Assembly (NCBI GenBank): GCA_029215795.1
Contig: JARDYH010000004.1
Location: 202,224,017-202,288,016 of the forward strand
Direction: 5' to 3'
DNA length: 64,000 nucleotides
Origin: Anniella stebbinsi
Lineage: Eukaryota; Chordata; Lepidosauria; Squamata; Anniellidae
This document shows positions 12,453 through 22,800 of this stretch, piece by piece. Within the stretch, counting starts at the first letter, position 1; each line of letters begins with the position of its first letter. Made by a program: the position numbers and the translations under genes. A model generated the notes under the pieces. The model was not told the origin of the DNA. It saw only the letters and a list, made by a program, of their open reading frames with translations, and made no database searches.

Positions 12453-12974
12453 CATTGTGTACTTCTTCTTTCAAAAGAGGAAGTAATGAGGGACAATCGC
12501 GTGGGCAGAGAAGCGACAGTAAGCAAATGTGATTTTTCCCTGTGTCATGAAGCTCTATATCTTAGATAGGTTTCATACCATTTTTCACCCAAAGAATTCT
12601 GGGGATCACCAGTACTGCAATAACTTTCACCCATCATCATGCTGATGGTGGGTGAACCTGTTGCATGGACAATCAGTCCACCCAACAGGGTCACTTTCTG
12701 GATATTACTGTGCAAACATATAATGGACTTATAAGCACTGACATATTGGAAATCTGCCAACCGCTACAAATACATGTTTGCAGTTTCCATGCAGAATACA
12801 CCACAAAATCCATTCTCTACAGCTGAGCCCAACGATACAACCACGTCTGCTCAGACTCAGTGAACAAAGACCCACAATTTAAGGATTTACATCATGCATT
12901 TATCACATTACATTACCCAGACAACACAGAAAAAATGGGGGGAAAGGCCAGATTTGTACCCAGAAATAATTTGC

Positions 12975-13640
12975 TACAAGACATGCCTCTTCTGGACAGG
13001 GATAGCTTGGCCACAGTGGGATGGGCATTAGTAACCTCAAGACTGAATTACTGCAATGAACAATATGTGGGGCTGCTCTTAAGGCTGCTCCAGAAGCTGG
13101 AGCTTGTAATAGGTGACCAGATAAAATCCAGGTCAGGGCTCATGTAACTTTAACAGTGGTAGAGAAAAGGGAATTTCAGCCAGTGTCATTTGTATGTAAT
13201 TAGTTCCTGGTGAAATCCCCTCTTCATCACAACAGTTAAAGTTGCAGGTACTATACTACAGTGACCATATACAAAAGATGGCAGGGCCCCTGCAACTTTA
13301 ACTGTTGTGATGAAGAGGGAATTTCACCAGGACCTAATTGCCTGCAAATGACACCGGCTGAAATTCCCTTTTCTCTACAACTGTTAAAGTTACATGAGCC
13401 CTGACCTGGATTTTATCTGGTCACCCCAGTGTAGAATGCAGCAGCTCAGCTGTTGTCAGAAGCTGCTTCTTTTCAGCATATAAATCCTTTGCTGAAGGAA
13501 TTGCACTGGCTGCCTATTGGCTACTGGGGCAGGTTTAAGGTTTTGGTACTAGTATACAAAGCCCTTAACAATTTGGGACCCGGATACCAACTCCACAATT
13601 CTGTGATTCTATGATTTCTCATAGGCTGTAGCCTGAAGCA
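12975..13640 (+). mobile_element. L2-clade LINE fragment, interrupted by a MITE
   Basis: LDRDSLATVGWALVTSRLNY is followed by a leucine-rich KLELV segment and then broken at 13111 by MITE A. After 13428 the LINE resumes with AATGCAGCAGCTCAGCTGTT (NAAAQLL) and ELHWLPIGY-like sequence. The same subfamily is seen on the minus strand at 37951-38125. Old and 5'-truncated. Confidence 0.7.
13112..13426. mobile_element. Palindromic MITE, family A copy 1 (315 bp), inside an L2
   Basis: Long fold-back. It begins GGTGACCAGATAAAATCCAG (one G lost) and ends with the complement CTGGATTTTATCTGGTCACC, and the two halves pair over most of their length. The left flank is TA and the right flank CA, consistent with an eroded TA duplication as in Tc1/mariner-like elements. 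A second end-like motif, CAGTGACCATATACAAAAGA, sits in the centre. It encodes no protein. Confidence 0.85.
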
Positions 13641-13982
13641 CACTTATGATGGAGTCCAAAGTGGCTGGAGCCAGGTCCAGCTGGAAACACCATTCCTGCC
13701 TCCACAATTATCATCTTGAAGCTGCTGCGGTCAGGAGGATTGGAGACAGCAGCCACGCAGCCATCCATCCTGCCTCTGACACATTTTCACACACTATTTT
13801 GCAGCAGTAAACTATTAGTCTGGATGCTGCCATATTGTTGCTAAACAGATGAAGATGTCCTGCAGGGAACGGAAAGGTCTGTGTTTTCATTTTTAAAGGT
13901 TTTTTTGAGCACTTTACTGGAAAGGCAAGGTAGATATTTATTGCATGAATAAAGTGAATTCCATTTACTTTATCCAACTTAG

Positions 13983-14101
13983 GGTGCAATTCTATGTATG
14001 TTCAGGCAGAAAAAAGTCTTACAATTCCCAGCATGCCCCAGCCAGCATGCTGGGAGTTGTGGGACTTTTTTCTGTCTAAATATGCATCGATTGTGTTCTA
14101 A
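13983..14101. repeat. Short fold-back repeat, family G copy 3
   Basis: AAAAAGTCTTACAATTCCCA and TGGGAGTTGTGGGACTTTTT are near-perfect inverted arms around CAGCATGCCCCAGCCAGCATGC. Confidence 0.6.
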
Positions 14102-14550
14102 ACTTATTTAAATTAGACTTCCTGATCAAGAACACATTCTGAGTTGTATCTAATATTAATCTAACTTAAGCCCCATTTCTTTCAATGGGTCTGCTCTAAG
14201 TATGACCAACGTTGGCTACAACCCTCTAACACATTATTTCAGAAGGTGCTTACAGTCTTCATTGTCTTTGCACATTTAAATGTACATTCCAGTGGCTAAC
14301 TATAGTAACTAAAATGACCAAAATAATAGATCTACAAGGGTAACTTCTCTTGAGAAAAATGTGGGCCCCAGATGTGGGCCCAGCACAAGTGAAATCTACT
14401 CATTTCATGACCTATGTTTTGAATCAGGAAGCAGAGGCAAACCCATTCCCTAAAATCCAGAATGACATCATGAATGATCTGCCTACCTGCTGCCCAACTG
14501 CCTTCTTTCTTATTACTTAGTAAATTCATATGACAGTTCTATGGTGAAAA

Positions 14551-14602
14551 AAGGGAGAGAGGGAGGGAGAAAGGGAGGGAGGGAGGGAGAGAGAGAGAGA
14601 GA
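14551..14602. repeat. (GA)n/(GGGA)n purine-rich tract
   Basis: Purine-only run of GGGAGA and GAGAGA units about 50 bp beyond the exon 1 donor, in the first bases of ENPEP intron 1 read on the minus strand. Confidence 0.9.
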
Positions 14603-14653
14603 AACACTGAGCCAAAAGTTATATTGCAAATATGTCGGGGGGGGGAGATTTAC

Positions 14654-15258
14654 TTGGTCTTTCCGTTCTCTATATAGGTTGTTCTGTAAAATCCAACCAG
14701 GGAACCATTTAAATGGCCTTGGAACGTCATCGTCAGCAAATAGGTGCCAGGAGCTAACTCTTCTTTTGCCTCGATCACCACATATTCCTGCGGCTTGTAC
14801 TCGAAGCAACGCTGTACTTTAGTTGACTGGCCTGAGGGTGTCTTGAGCAGAGGCATGCTGGTGATCTTTGTCTCTCTGATGTGAACCCAAAAGTGTCTGG
14901 TGGTCTGGTTTAAGTGGATGTAGATCGTGACTGTTCCATTGTACCAATCCTCTTCCATCTCGGGCCTCAGCTCCAAGTCATAATGAATGGGGTTGACATA
15001 GGAGGGCAGCCTGAACTCGACCCAGTTTCCGCTCTCATTTTTGGCAGGGCAGGGATCCAGGTCCTCTGGAGCTGGGCCTGTGGGTGATGACGTTGGCAAC
15101 TGCCCATTGCCTTCCGAAGGTGGGCAGGCCTGCGGTCTTAATCCCAGCCCCAGTCCAAGCCCCAAAATCAACCCTACGGCAGCTATCGTGCCACAGATAA
15201 TGGCCACATGCTTGTTCTTCATGCAGTACTTTTTGGATGACTCATCTTCAAAATCCAT
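14654..15258 (-). CDS. ENPEP: Glutamyl aminopeptidase, first coding exon (cytosolic tail, signal anchor, stalk, start of M1 domain)
   Basis: Encodes residues 1-201 plus two bases of codon 202 and ends at a GTAAAT donor (14653). Residues 1-15 are a short cytosolic tail (MDFEDESSKKYCMKN), 16-40 a hydrophobic signal anchor (KHVAIICGTIAAVGLILGLG and on), and about 41-80 a Pro/Ser/Gly-rich stalk. The M1 N-terminal domain starts near FRLPSYVNPIHYDLELRP (82 onward) and runs to GSLVGFYRTTYIENGKTK. Four N-glycosylation sequons are visible (NES, NGT, NQT, NGS). The order matches mammalian ENPEP through the shared KHVAI anchor and RCFEYKxQEYVV segment. I chose ATG 15258 because its context (GACATGG) is the better Kozak match and its product aligns with the mammalian N terminus. 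An in-frame ATG at 15267 would add three residues. The frame stays open upstream to a TTG at 15285. No damage is seen. Confidence 0.94.
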
Positions 15259-15391
15259 GTCTTGCATCTCCACTCTCCCGAACAACTGCTAAACGTTAAA
15301 CATAAAAAATGCTTATTAAGCAACAATGATGTAGCTTTCTTTCTTTTTTAAAGCATTGGCTTGACAGTCTCCGTTTATGTTTAATACTCTT

Positions 15392-15433
<42 letters not shown>

Positions 15434-15599
15434 TCGTCCTTTCCCTGCTTCTCCTCCAGGCCACTTCCCCACTAGACACTCAGTAAATGAAAAAATAATA
15501 TTTGCTTTACCCGAAGGAAAAATGACTGGTAAAGAAGAATGCAGCGGAGGAGTGGAGACAGAGAAAACGAACACAGAAGAACCATGTAGCTGCCGCTAC
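15259..15599 (-). other. ENPEP: ENPEP 5' UTR region, possibly holding a small intron
   Basis: Lies between the proposed start codon and the TATA-like motif. It includes a (CT)n run on the plus strand (15387-15431). Read on the minus strand, a donor-like GG|GTAAAG lies near 15512 and a pyrimidine-rich acceptor-like TTTAGCAG ends at 15286. A leader intron of about 225 bp is therefore possible, although a continuous leader as in mammals is equally compatible with the sequence. Confidence 0.4.
15387..15431. repeat. (CT)n microsatellite in ENPEP leader region
   Basis: About 20 CT units. On the gene strand it is a (GA)n tract between the candidate promoter and the start codon. Confidence 0.95.
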
Positions 15600-15695
15600 T
15601 TGCCTTATAAGCTGTGCAACCCCACCCCTCCCACCCCTCAACTCCTCCTGCTCTGGTCAGAGAGTTAAATATAAAACAGCGCTGTGTTAATCAGC
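15600..15695 (-). promoter_or_regulatory. ENPEP: Candidate ENPEP proximal promoter
   Basis: About 350 bp upstream of the start codon, the minus strand has a TATA-like CTTATAAG (15604-15611). A GTTTTATATTTAACTC stretch (15662-15677) resembles an imperfect HNF1 palindrome, and a TTAATC half-site lies at 15687-15692. HNF1 control is established for related brush-border aminopeptidases, so the motifs are plausible. Transcription would then start near 15575-15580. This is motif reading only; no CpG island is evident and the true start could differ. Confidence 0.3.
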
Positions 15696-15699
15696 AGTT

Positions 15700-16295
15700 G
15701 GAGATGATGAAATGCCAAGACTCAGTCAGCAGTTTTCCAGAAGACAGTTTACAGATAGAGAGGCGTAACTGCTCAGAAACCTCAACCTTTGTCACTACCT
15801 CTTTGGCTTTCCCCTTCTGGATCTTTTATGAACAAGAATTTCCTTGAACTTCCACCTCAGAAATTTGTGCAAGAAAATCCCTGGTGTTGGTTTTTTTGCC
15901 CCCACCCTGCTGTCCCCCCCCCCTTTAAAAATCCACATCTCTTTCTGTTTGGATTTTCCCTCTCAAAGTCCTTTTTCTTTGCTCTGTTATTCCATGCAGT
16001 TATAGAAAGAACACTTGGCCAGAAAAGACATCTTTTTTGTTGTTTCAGACTGTAAACATTGGTTCTTTGTGTGCATTACAGAGCCACATGTAATCTTCAA
16101 GAGTCCATTCTGATTTGTATACCAAGCAGGGAAGCAGCTATGGGTGTTTCACTCCCAATTTAGCTAGTTATGGTTGGTTCATTTCGTGCAAACAGATCAT
16201 GGGAACATTTAGAGAAATAACTACAAAAGGTGATTCCGTTGAGCTAGTTTGCATGTCACATAAAATGTGCATTGGTTCTGAAATAGTCACTATGA
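15700..16295. other. Upstream flank of ENPEP, no feature seen
   Basis: Pyrimidine-rich patches near 15830-16000 but no repeat family or coding exon that I recognise. Distal promoter elements could lie here. Confidence 0.5.
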
Positions 16296-16996
16296 CCCTG
16301 TTCAGATGACATGCTAAGCCATAGTGGTTAAGCATTTCAAGCTGAACATTATGGCTTTGCATGTCATGTGAACCATGACTTATTGAGCCTGTTCAGACCA
16401 TGGTGAGGCCACTAACCCTTTTGCAGCAAATGGTTAGTGAGGATGTTTAAACTGTAGTTATGTAGTCACTATGGTTAGGAATGGTTCACATGACATGCTA
16501 AGTCATGGTTCATATGACACGCCAAGCTAGGGTGACCAGATAAAATCCAGGTCAGGGCTCATGTAACTTTAACAGCTGTAGAGAAAAGGGGATTTCAGCC
16601 AGTGTCATTTGTATGCAATTAGTTCCTGGTGAAATTCCCTCTTCATCACAACAGTTAAAGGTGCAGGCACTATACTAGATAGACCATATACAAAAGAAGG
16701 CAGGGCCCCTGCACTTTTAACTGTTGTGATGAAGAGGGATTTCACCAGGAACTAATTGCATACAAATGACACTGGCTGAAATTCCCGTTTCTCTACAACT
16801 GTTAAAGTTACATGAGCCCTGACCTGGATTTTATCTGGTCACCCTATGCTAAGCCATAATGTTTAGCTCAAAATTCTTAACCACCGTGGCTTAGTGTGTT
16901 GTCTGAACAGGGTAAGCATGTCATTTGAACCATTCCTAACCCTGGTGGCTACATAACATGGTTTAAACATGCTCACTAACCATTTGCTGCAAAAGC
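16296..16996. mobile_element. Composite palindromic element, family C, carrying a nested MITE A
   Basis: The left end reads CCCTGTTCAGATGACATGCT, with its complement TTGTCTGAACAGGG at 16898-16912. A second pair of arms, 16413-16503 and 16917-16996, also matches as an inverted repeat (TTTGCAGCAAATGGTTAGTG against its complement near 16995). The centre is occupied by MITE A (16530-16844). A 77-bp relative lies at 26847. The termini resemble hAT-type MITEs; class inferred. Confidence 0.7.
16530..16844. mobile_element. Palindromic MITE, family A copy 2 (315 bp), inside family C
   Basis: Intact ends GGGTGACCAGATAAAATCC and its complement, flanked by TA on both sides (16528-16529 and 16845-16846). 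It lies at the centre of the 16296-16996 fold-back. Confidence 0.88.
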
Positions 16997-17119
16997 CAGC
17001 CCACTCACCCCTATTGCTGCTTTCTGAAGAGCTTCATTGGCTGGAAAGCAGGTGATCTTCAGGGACACCCTCTCCCACAATGTCTGACTCTGAGGGAGGA
17101 CCCCTTGAGCCAGGCATAA

Positions 17120-17560
17120 AACAATAAAACTAAACTAAAAAAAAAGAATACAAATGTAACTACATACTTCAAAGGCCTTGGTTTCAAATATTACAATGTT
17201 CCAAATGAAAAAAGAGAAAAGAGAAAAAGGAGTGAATTACACGTAAACAGGCAGACCAAATATCCAAATATAAGTCCATTTGTAAATGGAGCCTATATAT
17301 ATCATTCTTCCAAATGTTGCTAGTGTTGTTAGGTCTTCAATCCGTGGCATTATAGGCAGTGAGTTTTTATCTTTCCAGTGTTGTAGTATCAATCTTTTAG
17401 CTTGCACATAGTTTTCTGTCTTTGTTTTAGAATTTTGTATTTAATGGAATACTAATATTTCTTATGTATGCAAAGTTTTCTTTTCTGTTTGTTTTGTTTT
17501 TTGTTTTTTCTACCTGATTTGCTTTGTTTCGTTTTGTTAAAATCATGATAAAAAGATTAA
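17120..17560 (-). mobile_element. L1 LINE ORF2 C-terminal fragment (probable)
   Basis: The minus strand around 17300-17410 reads QAKRLILQHWKDKNSLPIMP followed by RIEDLTTLATFGRM. This resembles the C-terminal AKxLIxxxWK...P motif of L1 ORF2 proteins. T/A-rich sequence surrounds it. It is short and degraded, so the clade is moderately sure only. Confidence 0.5.
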
Positions 17561-17739
17561 TTTAAAAACAATCAAAAATTAATTGAAACAAAGTTCTGAC
17601 CTGCTTGCATTAGCCAAATTCAATAGCCGCCGCTATTCCAGCATTGAAATAGCTTGCCACCAAGCTATGAACCTCCCACAGATTTGAGGAGCTTGTCAGA
17701 ATAAAGAGATGGCAGCCCTCATTCAACACTATCTTCATT

Positions 17740-18042
17740 TAATACATGGAGATTTAAACCCAAATTTCTAAGAGCAAAGGATTCAAATCCCTTGGCCTGG
17801 ATTAGGGAGTTTAGAGAAATCTGCAATGGATCCCAACTCACATGGAAACCGTGGATTCCAGTTTTTACTTTTGGAGGGTGATTTGCACAAATGTGCACTT
17901 CTTTGCACATTTGCAAATGAACAAATTTTTCAGAAAAAAAAGTCCTATTCATTCGATGAGAGGACAACAGAATGAAAGGTGCCTGATGATCTGCAAAACA
18001 CAGTCAGAAGGGATCTAACAAACACCATACATCCCTAGCCTG
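17740..18042 (-). repeat. Interspersed element related to family F (probable)
   Basis: Read on the minus strand it starts near TAGGGATGTATGG and contains GTGCACATTTGTGCAAATCA. Both features recur in the 42874-43250 segment, which starts TAGGGATGTGCAGATC. The ends are poorly defined. Confidence 0.35.
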
Positions 18043-18177
18043 GATGGACACAGGCAAGGAGGACAAAACACTGTGATTGGAGGGGAGAACAGGAAGACAA
18101 GTGTGGCTAATACCTATTGGTTAGCTGCAGATGTCAATATACCCTCACCCCACTCAGTGTCTTTCAGATATTCAATT

Positions 18178-18199
18178 CACACACACACACACACACACT
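18178..18199. repeat. (CA)n microsatellite
   Basis: Eleven CA units. Confidence 0.9.
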
Positions 18200-19525
18200 G
18201 CATTGATGCCTGAAAAACAGTTTGATAATTTCGGAGATGTTAGAAGCTATGATTGGGCACATCTCCGCTCAGAAATGATTCTATTGGCTTAGAAGCGCCC
18301 AATCCCTGCAATGGAAGATTGAATGCACCGCAGATGTTTGCGGTTATCAGATAATTCCGGGGCAGAGTGCATACCCCTACCCAAGATCATGCATGGAATC
18401 AGGCTTCACTTTTCATTTAAGCAATGCAAACTCTCGGGAAATCTTAATTACCTTTACTGTTTCTTCCCCTCTTCATATACAGTATACACTTAAGAGCAAA
18501 TCATTTCAATGCATTTCAGCAATGCCTTTTACATACCCAAGCATAAGGGACAGACCTAGGGAAACCAAAATTATGGGAGCAAACATGGAATGATACTTTT
18601 AAACTGACAATATGTATCAATATGCAGGTGATGCACTACACCAATTTAGATGCAGAGATTTTGCAAACAATATATTCCCAAATGCTGGAAAACTTGTGGG
18701 CAGTTAAGCGCTTCTTTTTGTGCACTACAGAATATCTGTAGTGTTAAGTAAATATGGGAAGAGCCCCCAATTTAATGACAAAAGGCCCTAATATTGGTGT
18801 CAATACCAGCATCTCCCCAATGACAAATAGCAATTTGGAGTGATTTTTGTCAGGACCATGTACAGGATGGGGAGGGGAGTTAAAAACAAACAAATGGACA
18901 AACCAAAACAATGTACCACCATCCTGATCCTAATCAGGTTCCCTTCATACTTGTTAAGTAACAACAATAACACTCAGGTTTTCAGGATTCTTCTCATTTG
19001 GCCATCAGATGATTACCTTTTACATCCTGGAGCATGATTGCCCTGGTCACCCACAGAAGGGCTTACCTTGTGGCTGTTTATTAGCAAACAAAATTGCATG
19101 GGCTGCTAAATGGAAAGGCCATGCCCTGCTCGATCCAGAGATTGGCTTGCCGAAATGTGGAGGCCATGATCATGCACAAACCTATTTAAATACGTGAGAC
19201 TTGGAATCACGGTAGTTCTGATCAATTTTTGATGCCAGCTTGTTGTTGCTTTTTTCATTCATGTCATATCTGTAATCCCCAGATTAGAGAAACATGAACC
19301 TGTCATGGTACAAACGTCCACCTTTATTCTGAACTCAGTGAACCAGGATGTAAATGCTTCATTTCTATCTGTCTTATGAGTTATGTCTTTCCTCTTTTTG
19401 CTTTAATGATTTCCCTGCCCCTCCCAATAGGTTGGAGAGAGAGCTCCAACTTCAGAGGAGAAGATCCTCTGAACTCCGTCTCTGAACCCTGTAAGCAGTT
19501 TCACAGCACTCATATCCAATGCTAG
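18200..19525. other. No recognisable feature
   Basis: Intergenic. No repeat family or exon recognised; open frames are short and featureless. Confidence 0.5.
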
Positions 19526-19734
19526 GGTCAGATCTACACCAAGCAGGATATAACGGTATGAAAGCAAGAGCCACACCAAGCAGGATATAGCAGTATATGG
19601 TATGTGTCAATGGGCCCCAACAGTTGTCAGTGCACTTCAATACCGCTATAAAACAGTAGTGTGACTCCTGCCTTTTATATACCGCTTTCATGCTGCTTTC
19701 ATACCACTATATCCTGCTTGGTGTAGATCTGGCC
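19526..19734. mobile_element. Palindromic MITE, family B copy 1 (209 bp)
   Basis: Ends GGTCAGATCTACACCAAGC and GCTTGGTGTAGATCTGGCC form terminal inverted repeats. Internal GCAGGATATA and GTATGAAAGC motifs repeat in both orientations. TAG lies immediately outside both ends (19523-19525, 19735-19737). Other copies have TCA and TTA. A 3-bp duplication with GGCC ends suggests the PIF/Harbinger superfamily; this class is an inference. Confidence 0.8.
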
Positions 19735-19925
19735 TAGGAGAGGTGAAAAGAGGGTATATCTGGGGCATGGTTTGGGCAAATTGAGAGTGGTCTTGGATCC
19801 AAACGCAAGTATGCAAACACTGAGGCTGGTATAAATAATTTCCCTCCCATTTTGAGCAATGAGAAGGCAATAGATTTTACAGGACCAGGTGGAAGATAGG
19901 AGATCACTAGTCCTCCCTCACTTCT

Positions 19926-20960
19926 GGCCCCCCTCTACAAGATTTCGGTTTGACGCCTGGTTGGCCAATTATGCGTATCTTCTCGGAAGCGCTTTTACGC
20001 CTAATCCCTATACATGGGAGGCATTGAAGCGCATTACCGGCTGTATGAAAGGCATTTTAAAGTTTTTGACATGCTGATAATCACATGCAAATGTTGCTGA
20101 AAGTAATGCGCTTTGTCCCAGAGAAACTCCCCAAACCGGTTCCCTCCCTTTATTCTCCCCGCCCACCAGAATCTCCTGCCTTTGGTTTCCTAGGTTACCT
20201 GAAAGGAATGAGCTGATTAACATGTTCGGCTACCTTCCCCCCTCCTTCACCCAATTGCCATTTGAGAAGTAAATGGGAATGTGCCGTGCGCACACACACA
20301 CACACACGCCAAAACAGACAGGGGGATGCTGCTTTGTTCCTTCCCCCTCCTCTTCCCAGCGAGCTCAACAATTGTAAAACATATACACACACACACATAC
20401 AACTCAGCTCAGGAACCCAGCAAGAAGCATGGGGAAGTTATGTCTGCTGATGGTTAATTATGTGCACATCCGCCCATCCTTCCTACCCCCTTTACTTCTC
20501 ATAAAACCACCTCCATCTGGCCCCGTGTCTCCATGTTAAAAATATTCCATCAGGGTACTTCAAAGAAACTTTATTTTTGGTTCACGTTGGGTCACCTCTT
20601 CTTGGAGCTTCCATCCAGAGAGACGGAGTACAAGGAGGAAGTTGCCAGGAGGAGAGAGGAAAGGAAACTAAACCAAAAAGTGGGAGGTTTTCTCAGCGAA
20701 GGGGCAGTTCTATGTATGACATCACGACCACAGTCCAACCCCCTGATCGTTAATGCGCCTCCTCAGAAAGTTGTTTACATGGACATAAGGTGCTCTTACT
20801 CCCGCAGTAAATTAAAACTCACTAATTAACACACATTTGATAATGCGCATAATCGGATAGATAACACACTTCAACTCCGGATTTGCGCTCTGCTCTTGTA
20901 GAGGTAAAAATTGTAATGAGACTTCAAAGAGCTTTAAACGTCTGGTGTAGAGGCAGCCCC
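19926..20960. mobile_element. Long DNA-transposon-like element, family E copy 1 (about 1,035 bp)
   Basis: The left end GGCCCCCCTCTACAAGATTT and right end TGTAGAGGCAGCCCC match, in reverse order and strand, the two ends of the 360-bp element at 25000-25359. AATTATGCG and GCGCATAATCGG motifs are shared. The middle (about 20060-20700) is absent from the short copy and contains (CA)n tracts (20288-20308, 20383-20400) with no transposase coding. It may be internal element sequence or acquired DNA. Confidence 0.6.
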
Positions 20961-22136
20961 AGCTGGACTTCAGAGTATGCCAATTTGGGATTTATGATTG
21001 CCCTGTTGAAAAGCTAACTATATTACATGGGCAGCAACATTCACACATAGCATATAAAACACTGGAGCTGCTCAAGGTCATTTTATAGTGTCAAGTGTGG
21101 GGAAAAAAACAAAGTTGTGCTCATTTGCTAAAATCAGAATCTTTTTACCAGTTATATCAAAGGCCATTTCTCAACCAGGCTGTTTGCCTGGGATGGTCCC
21201 CAGCTGGTCCCTGCGCACCGATGGTGTGTTTTAGGTACTTCCAGGATCGCCCTCCCTCCCTCCCTCTACACCCTTATTGTGTAGAAAGGGTATGCTCACC
21301 ATAGCAAGGGAAAATCTGAGTTTTGTTCATGGTAAACAAGTCGGTTCAGGAGTTACCAGGGTAGAAGGAAAACAAAGAACATAGGTCCCTAAAGAGTCCA
21401 GACTAACGGATCTTGCTTGAAAGTAGTGTCTTATGCTGACTGTAACCATAATCACATTTGTAATCCAGATGACCTGGTATATCAACAAAGGGGCAGACAA
21501 TCTCAGCATCATATGCCTGCTGACTCAACCTAACACTCCACTTCATTGGCAAGTCCTGATATGAAAATTAAACCCCATGAAATTTGCAGTGTTCTCTTCA
21601 GTAAAACCAGACTGGTCGGTGGAAAGATTCACACATCATGATCATTCATTCATTCATTCAAAAAAAATATTTTATCCCACTTCTCAGCAAAAAAAAAAAA
21701 GGCTCTGCGAGTGTCTTACAATCAATCAGGAAACAAGACGGTCCCTGCCTGAAGGCTTAAAATCTCAAAAAAAAGACATGACACACCAGAGAAAAAAGGC
21801 ATGGGGAACAAATAAGCAAAAATTTCAACAGGGCTGGTAGAATGGGCTTGCTTACCATCTCATATCCTGGGGGTGAAAGGGAGCTGATGCTCCCTTTACT
21901 TGCTCCTGTCTCCCTTGCTCCATCTTCTTTCCCAGGCGGCTGTTGGTGTACAATTTAGATCCCCCAACTAGTTCACAGGGGGAGTGGGAGGGAATGGCAG
22001 ATTTTTAAAATGAAATTAGAGGCCAAATGCATTTTGCTAGCCTGCTGATGAAGGATAAATCGTTGCATTAATGATAACATTTGTCATTTAAGAGTGATAT
22101 CATACACTTTTTTGCATATATTGTCTCAATAATTAT
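20961..22136. other. Intergenic, one LINE-tail-like patch
   Basis: An (ATTC)n run (21643-21661) leads into a degraded LINE-tail-like patch (21662-21800, with GTCCCTGCCTGAAGGCTTAA). A related patch is at 51875-52040. The rest shows nothing I recognise. Confidence 0.45.
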
Positions 22137-22440
22137 ATAAGAACATAAGAAGAGCCAAGCTGGATCAGAGCAAAGGTCCATCTAGTCCAGCATTCTGTTC
22201 ATACAGTGTCCAACCAGCTGTTGAACAGGAACCCACAAGCAGGACACAAATGCAACAGTACCTCCTGCCCATGTTCCCCTGCAACTGGTGTACATAGGCT
22301 TAGTGCCTCTGCTACTGGAGGAAGCACATAGTTGTCAGGACTAGTAGCCATTAATAGCCTTCTCTTCCAGGAATTTATCCAATCCCCTTTTAAAGCCATC
22401 CAAATTGATGGCCATCACTAATAATTCAGCCCTGCTGAAC
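22137..22440 (-). mobile_element. CR1 LINE 3' end
   Basis: AAGAACATAAGAAGAGCCAA, GGTCCATCTAGTCCAGCATT and CTTTTAAAGCCATCCAAATT are, in reverse, the conserved 3' end of a reptile CR1 subfamily also present at 31797, 57060 and 62310. Confidence 0.8.
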
Positions 22441-22545
22441 AAAAGGAGCCTGGAGGGAGGTTACCTAGTGGATTCATGGCAAAGGTAGGATTTGATCTGG
22501 GGGTTCCAGGTTTACAGCTCAGTGATTTACCACTATGCTACGGTA
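22441..22545 (-). mobile_element. tRNA-derived SINE head (MIR-like)
   Basis: On the minus strand: CCGTAGCATAGTGGTAAATC (A-box-like region) and AGATCAAATCCTACC (B-box-like). The spacing fits a tRNA-related SINE promoter; it is not a functional tRNA because no complete cloverleaf is possible. Confidence 0.5.
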
Positions 22546-22800
22546 TCATATAATCATAGAGTGAGAAAGAACCCTGGAGACCATCTAATCCTGCTCAATG
22601 CAGGATGCAATTATAGCATCCCTAGTGGATGGCTGCCCAGTCTCAACTTAAAGAACTCCAGCAAAGGAGAGCTCACCACCTCCTGAGGTTGTTCTCTCCA
22701 TTGCCAAACAGCTCTTAGTGTTAGGACATTTCTCATAATGTTGAGATGTCATTTCCACTCATTGATTTTAGTCCTAACAGACCTTACTATTCTAGTAGAT
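22546..22800 (-). mobile_element. CR1 LINE 3' end, second subfamily
   Basis: In reverse orientation: AATCATAGAGTGAGAAAGA, ACCATCTAATCCTGCTC and TTAGGACATTTCTCATAATG, a decayed counterpart of the better copy at 43322-43793. Confidence 0.65.

Larger units (their letters stand above)
3629..14653 (-). other. ENPEP: ENPEP intron 1
   Basis: The 11,025-bp first coding intron. It carries two L2 remnants on opposite strands (about 8043-9040 and 11115-11690), a third L2 split by a palindromic element (12975-13640), a SINE (11715-11925), fold-back elements (6417-6512, 10434-10535, 12228-12452, 13983-14101), a repeated 220-bp segment (9150/10065) and a GA-rich tract (14551-14602). I see nothing coding or repeated in 3700-6400, 6513-7330, 7500-8040 or 12460-12970. 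Confidence 0.85.

Noticed and set aside
15041..15292. Plus-strand open frame opposite ENPEP exon 1
   Set aside because: It is the antisense shadow of a strongly supported coding exon and has no domain of its own.
22441..22545. tRNA gene on the minus strand
   Set aside because: A-box- and B-box-like motifs are present but degenerate, with no complete cloverleaf; it adjoins LINE sequence and is best read as a SINE head.
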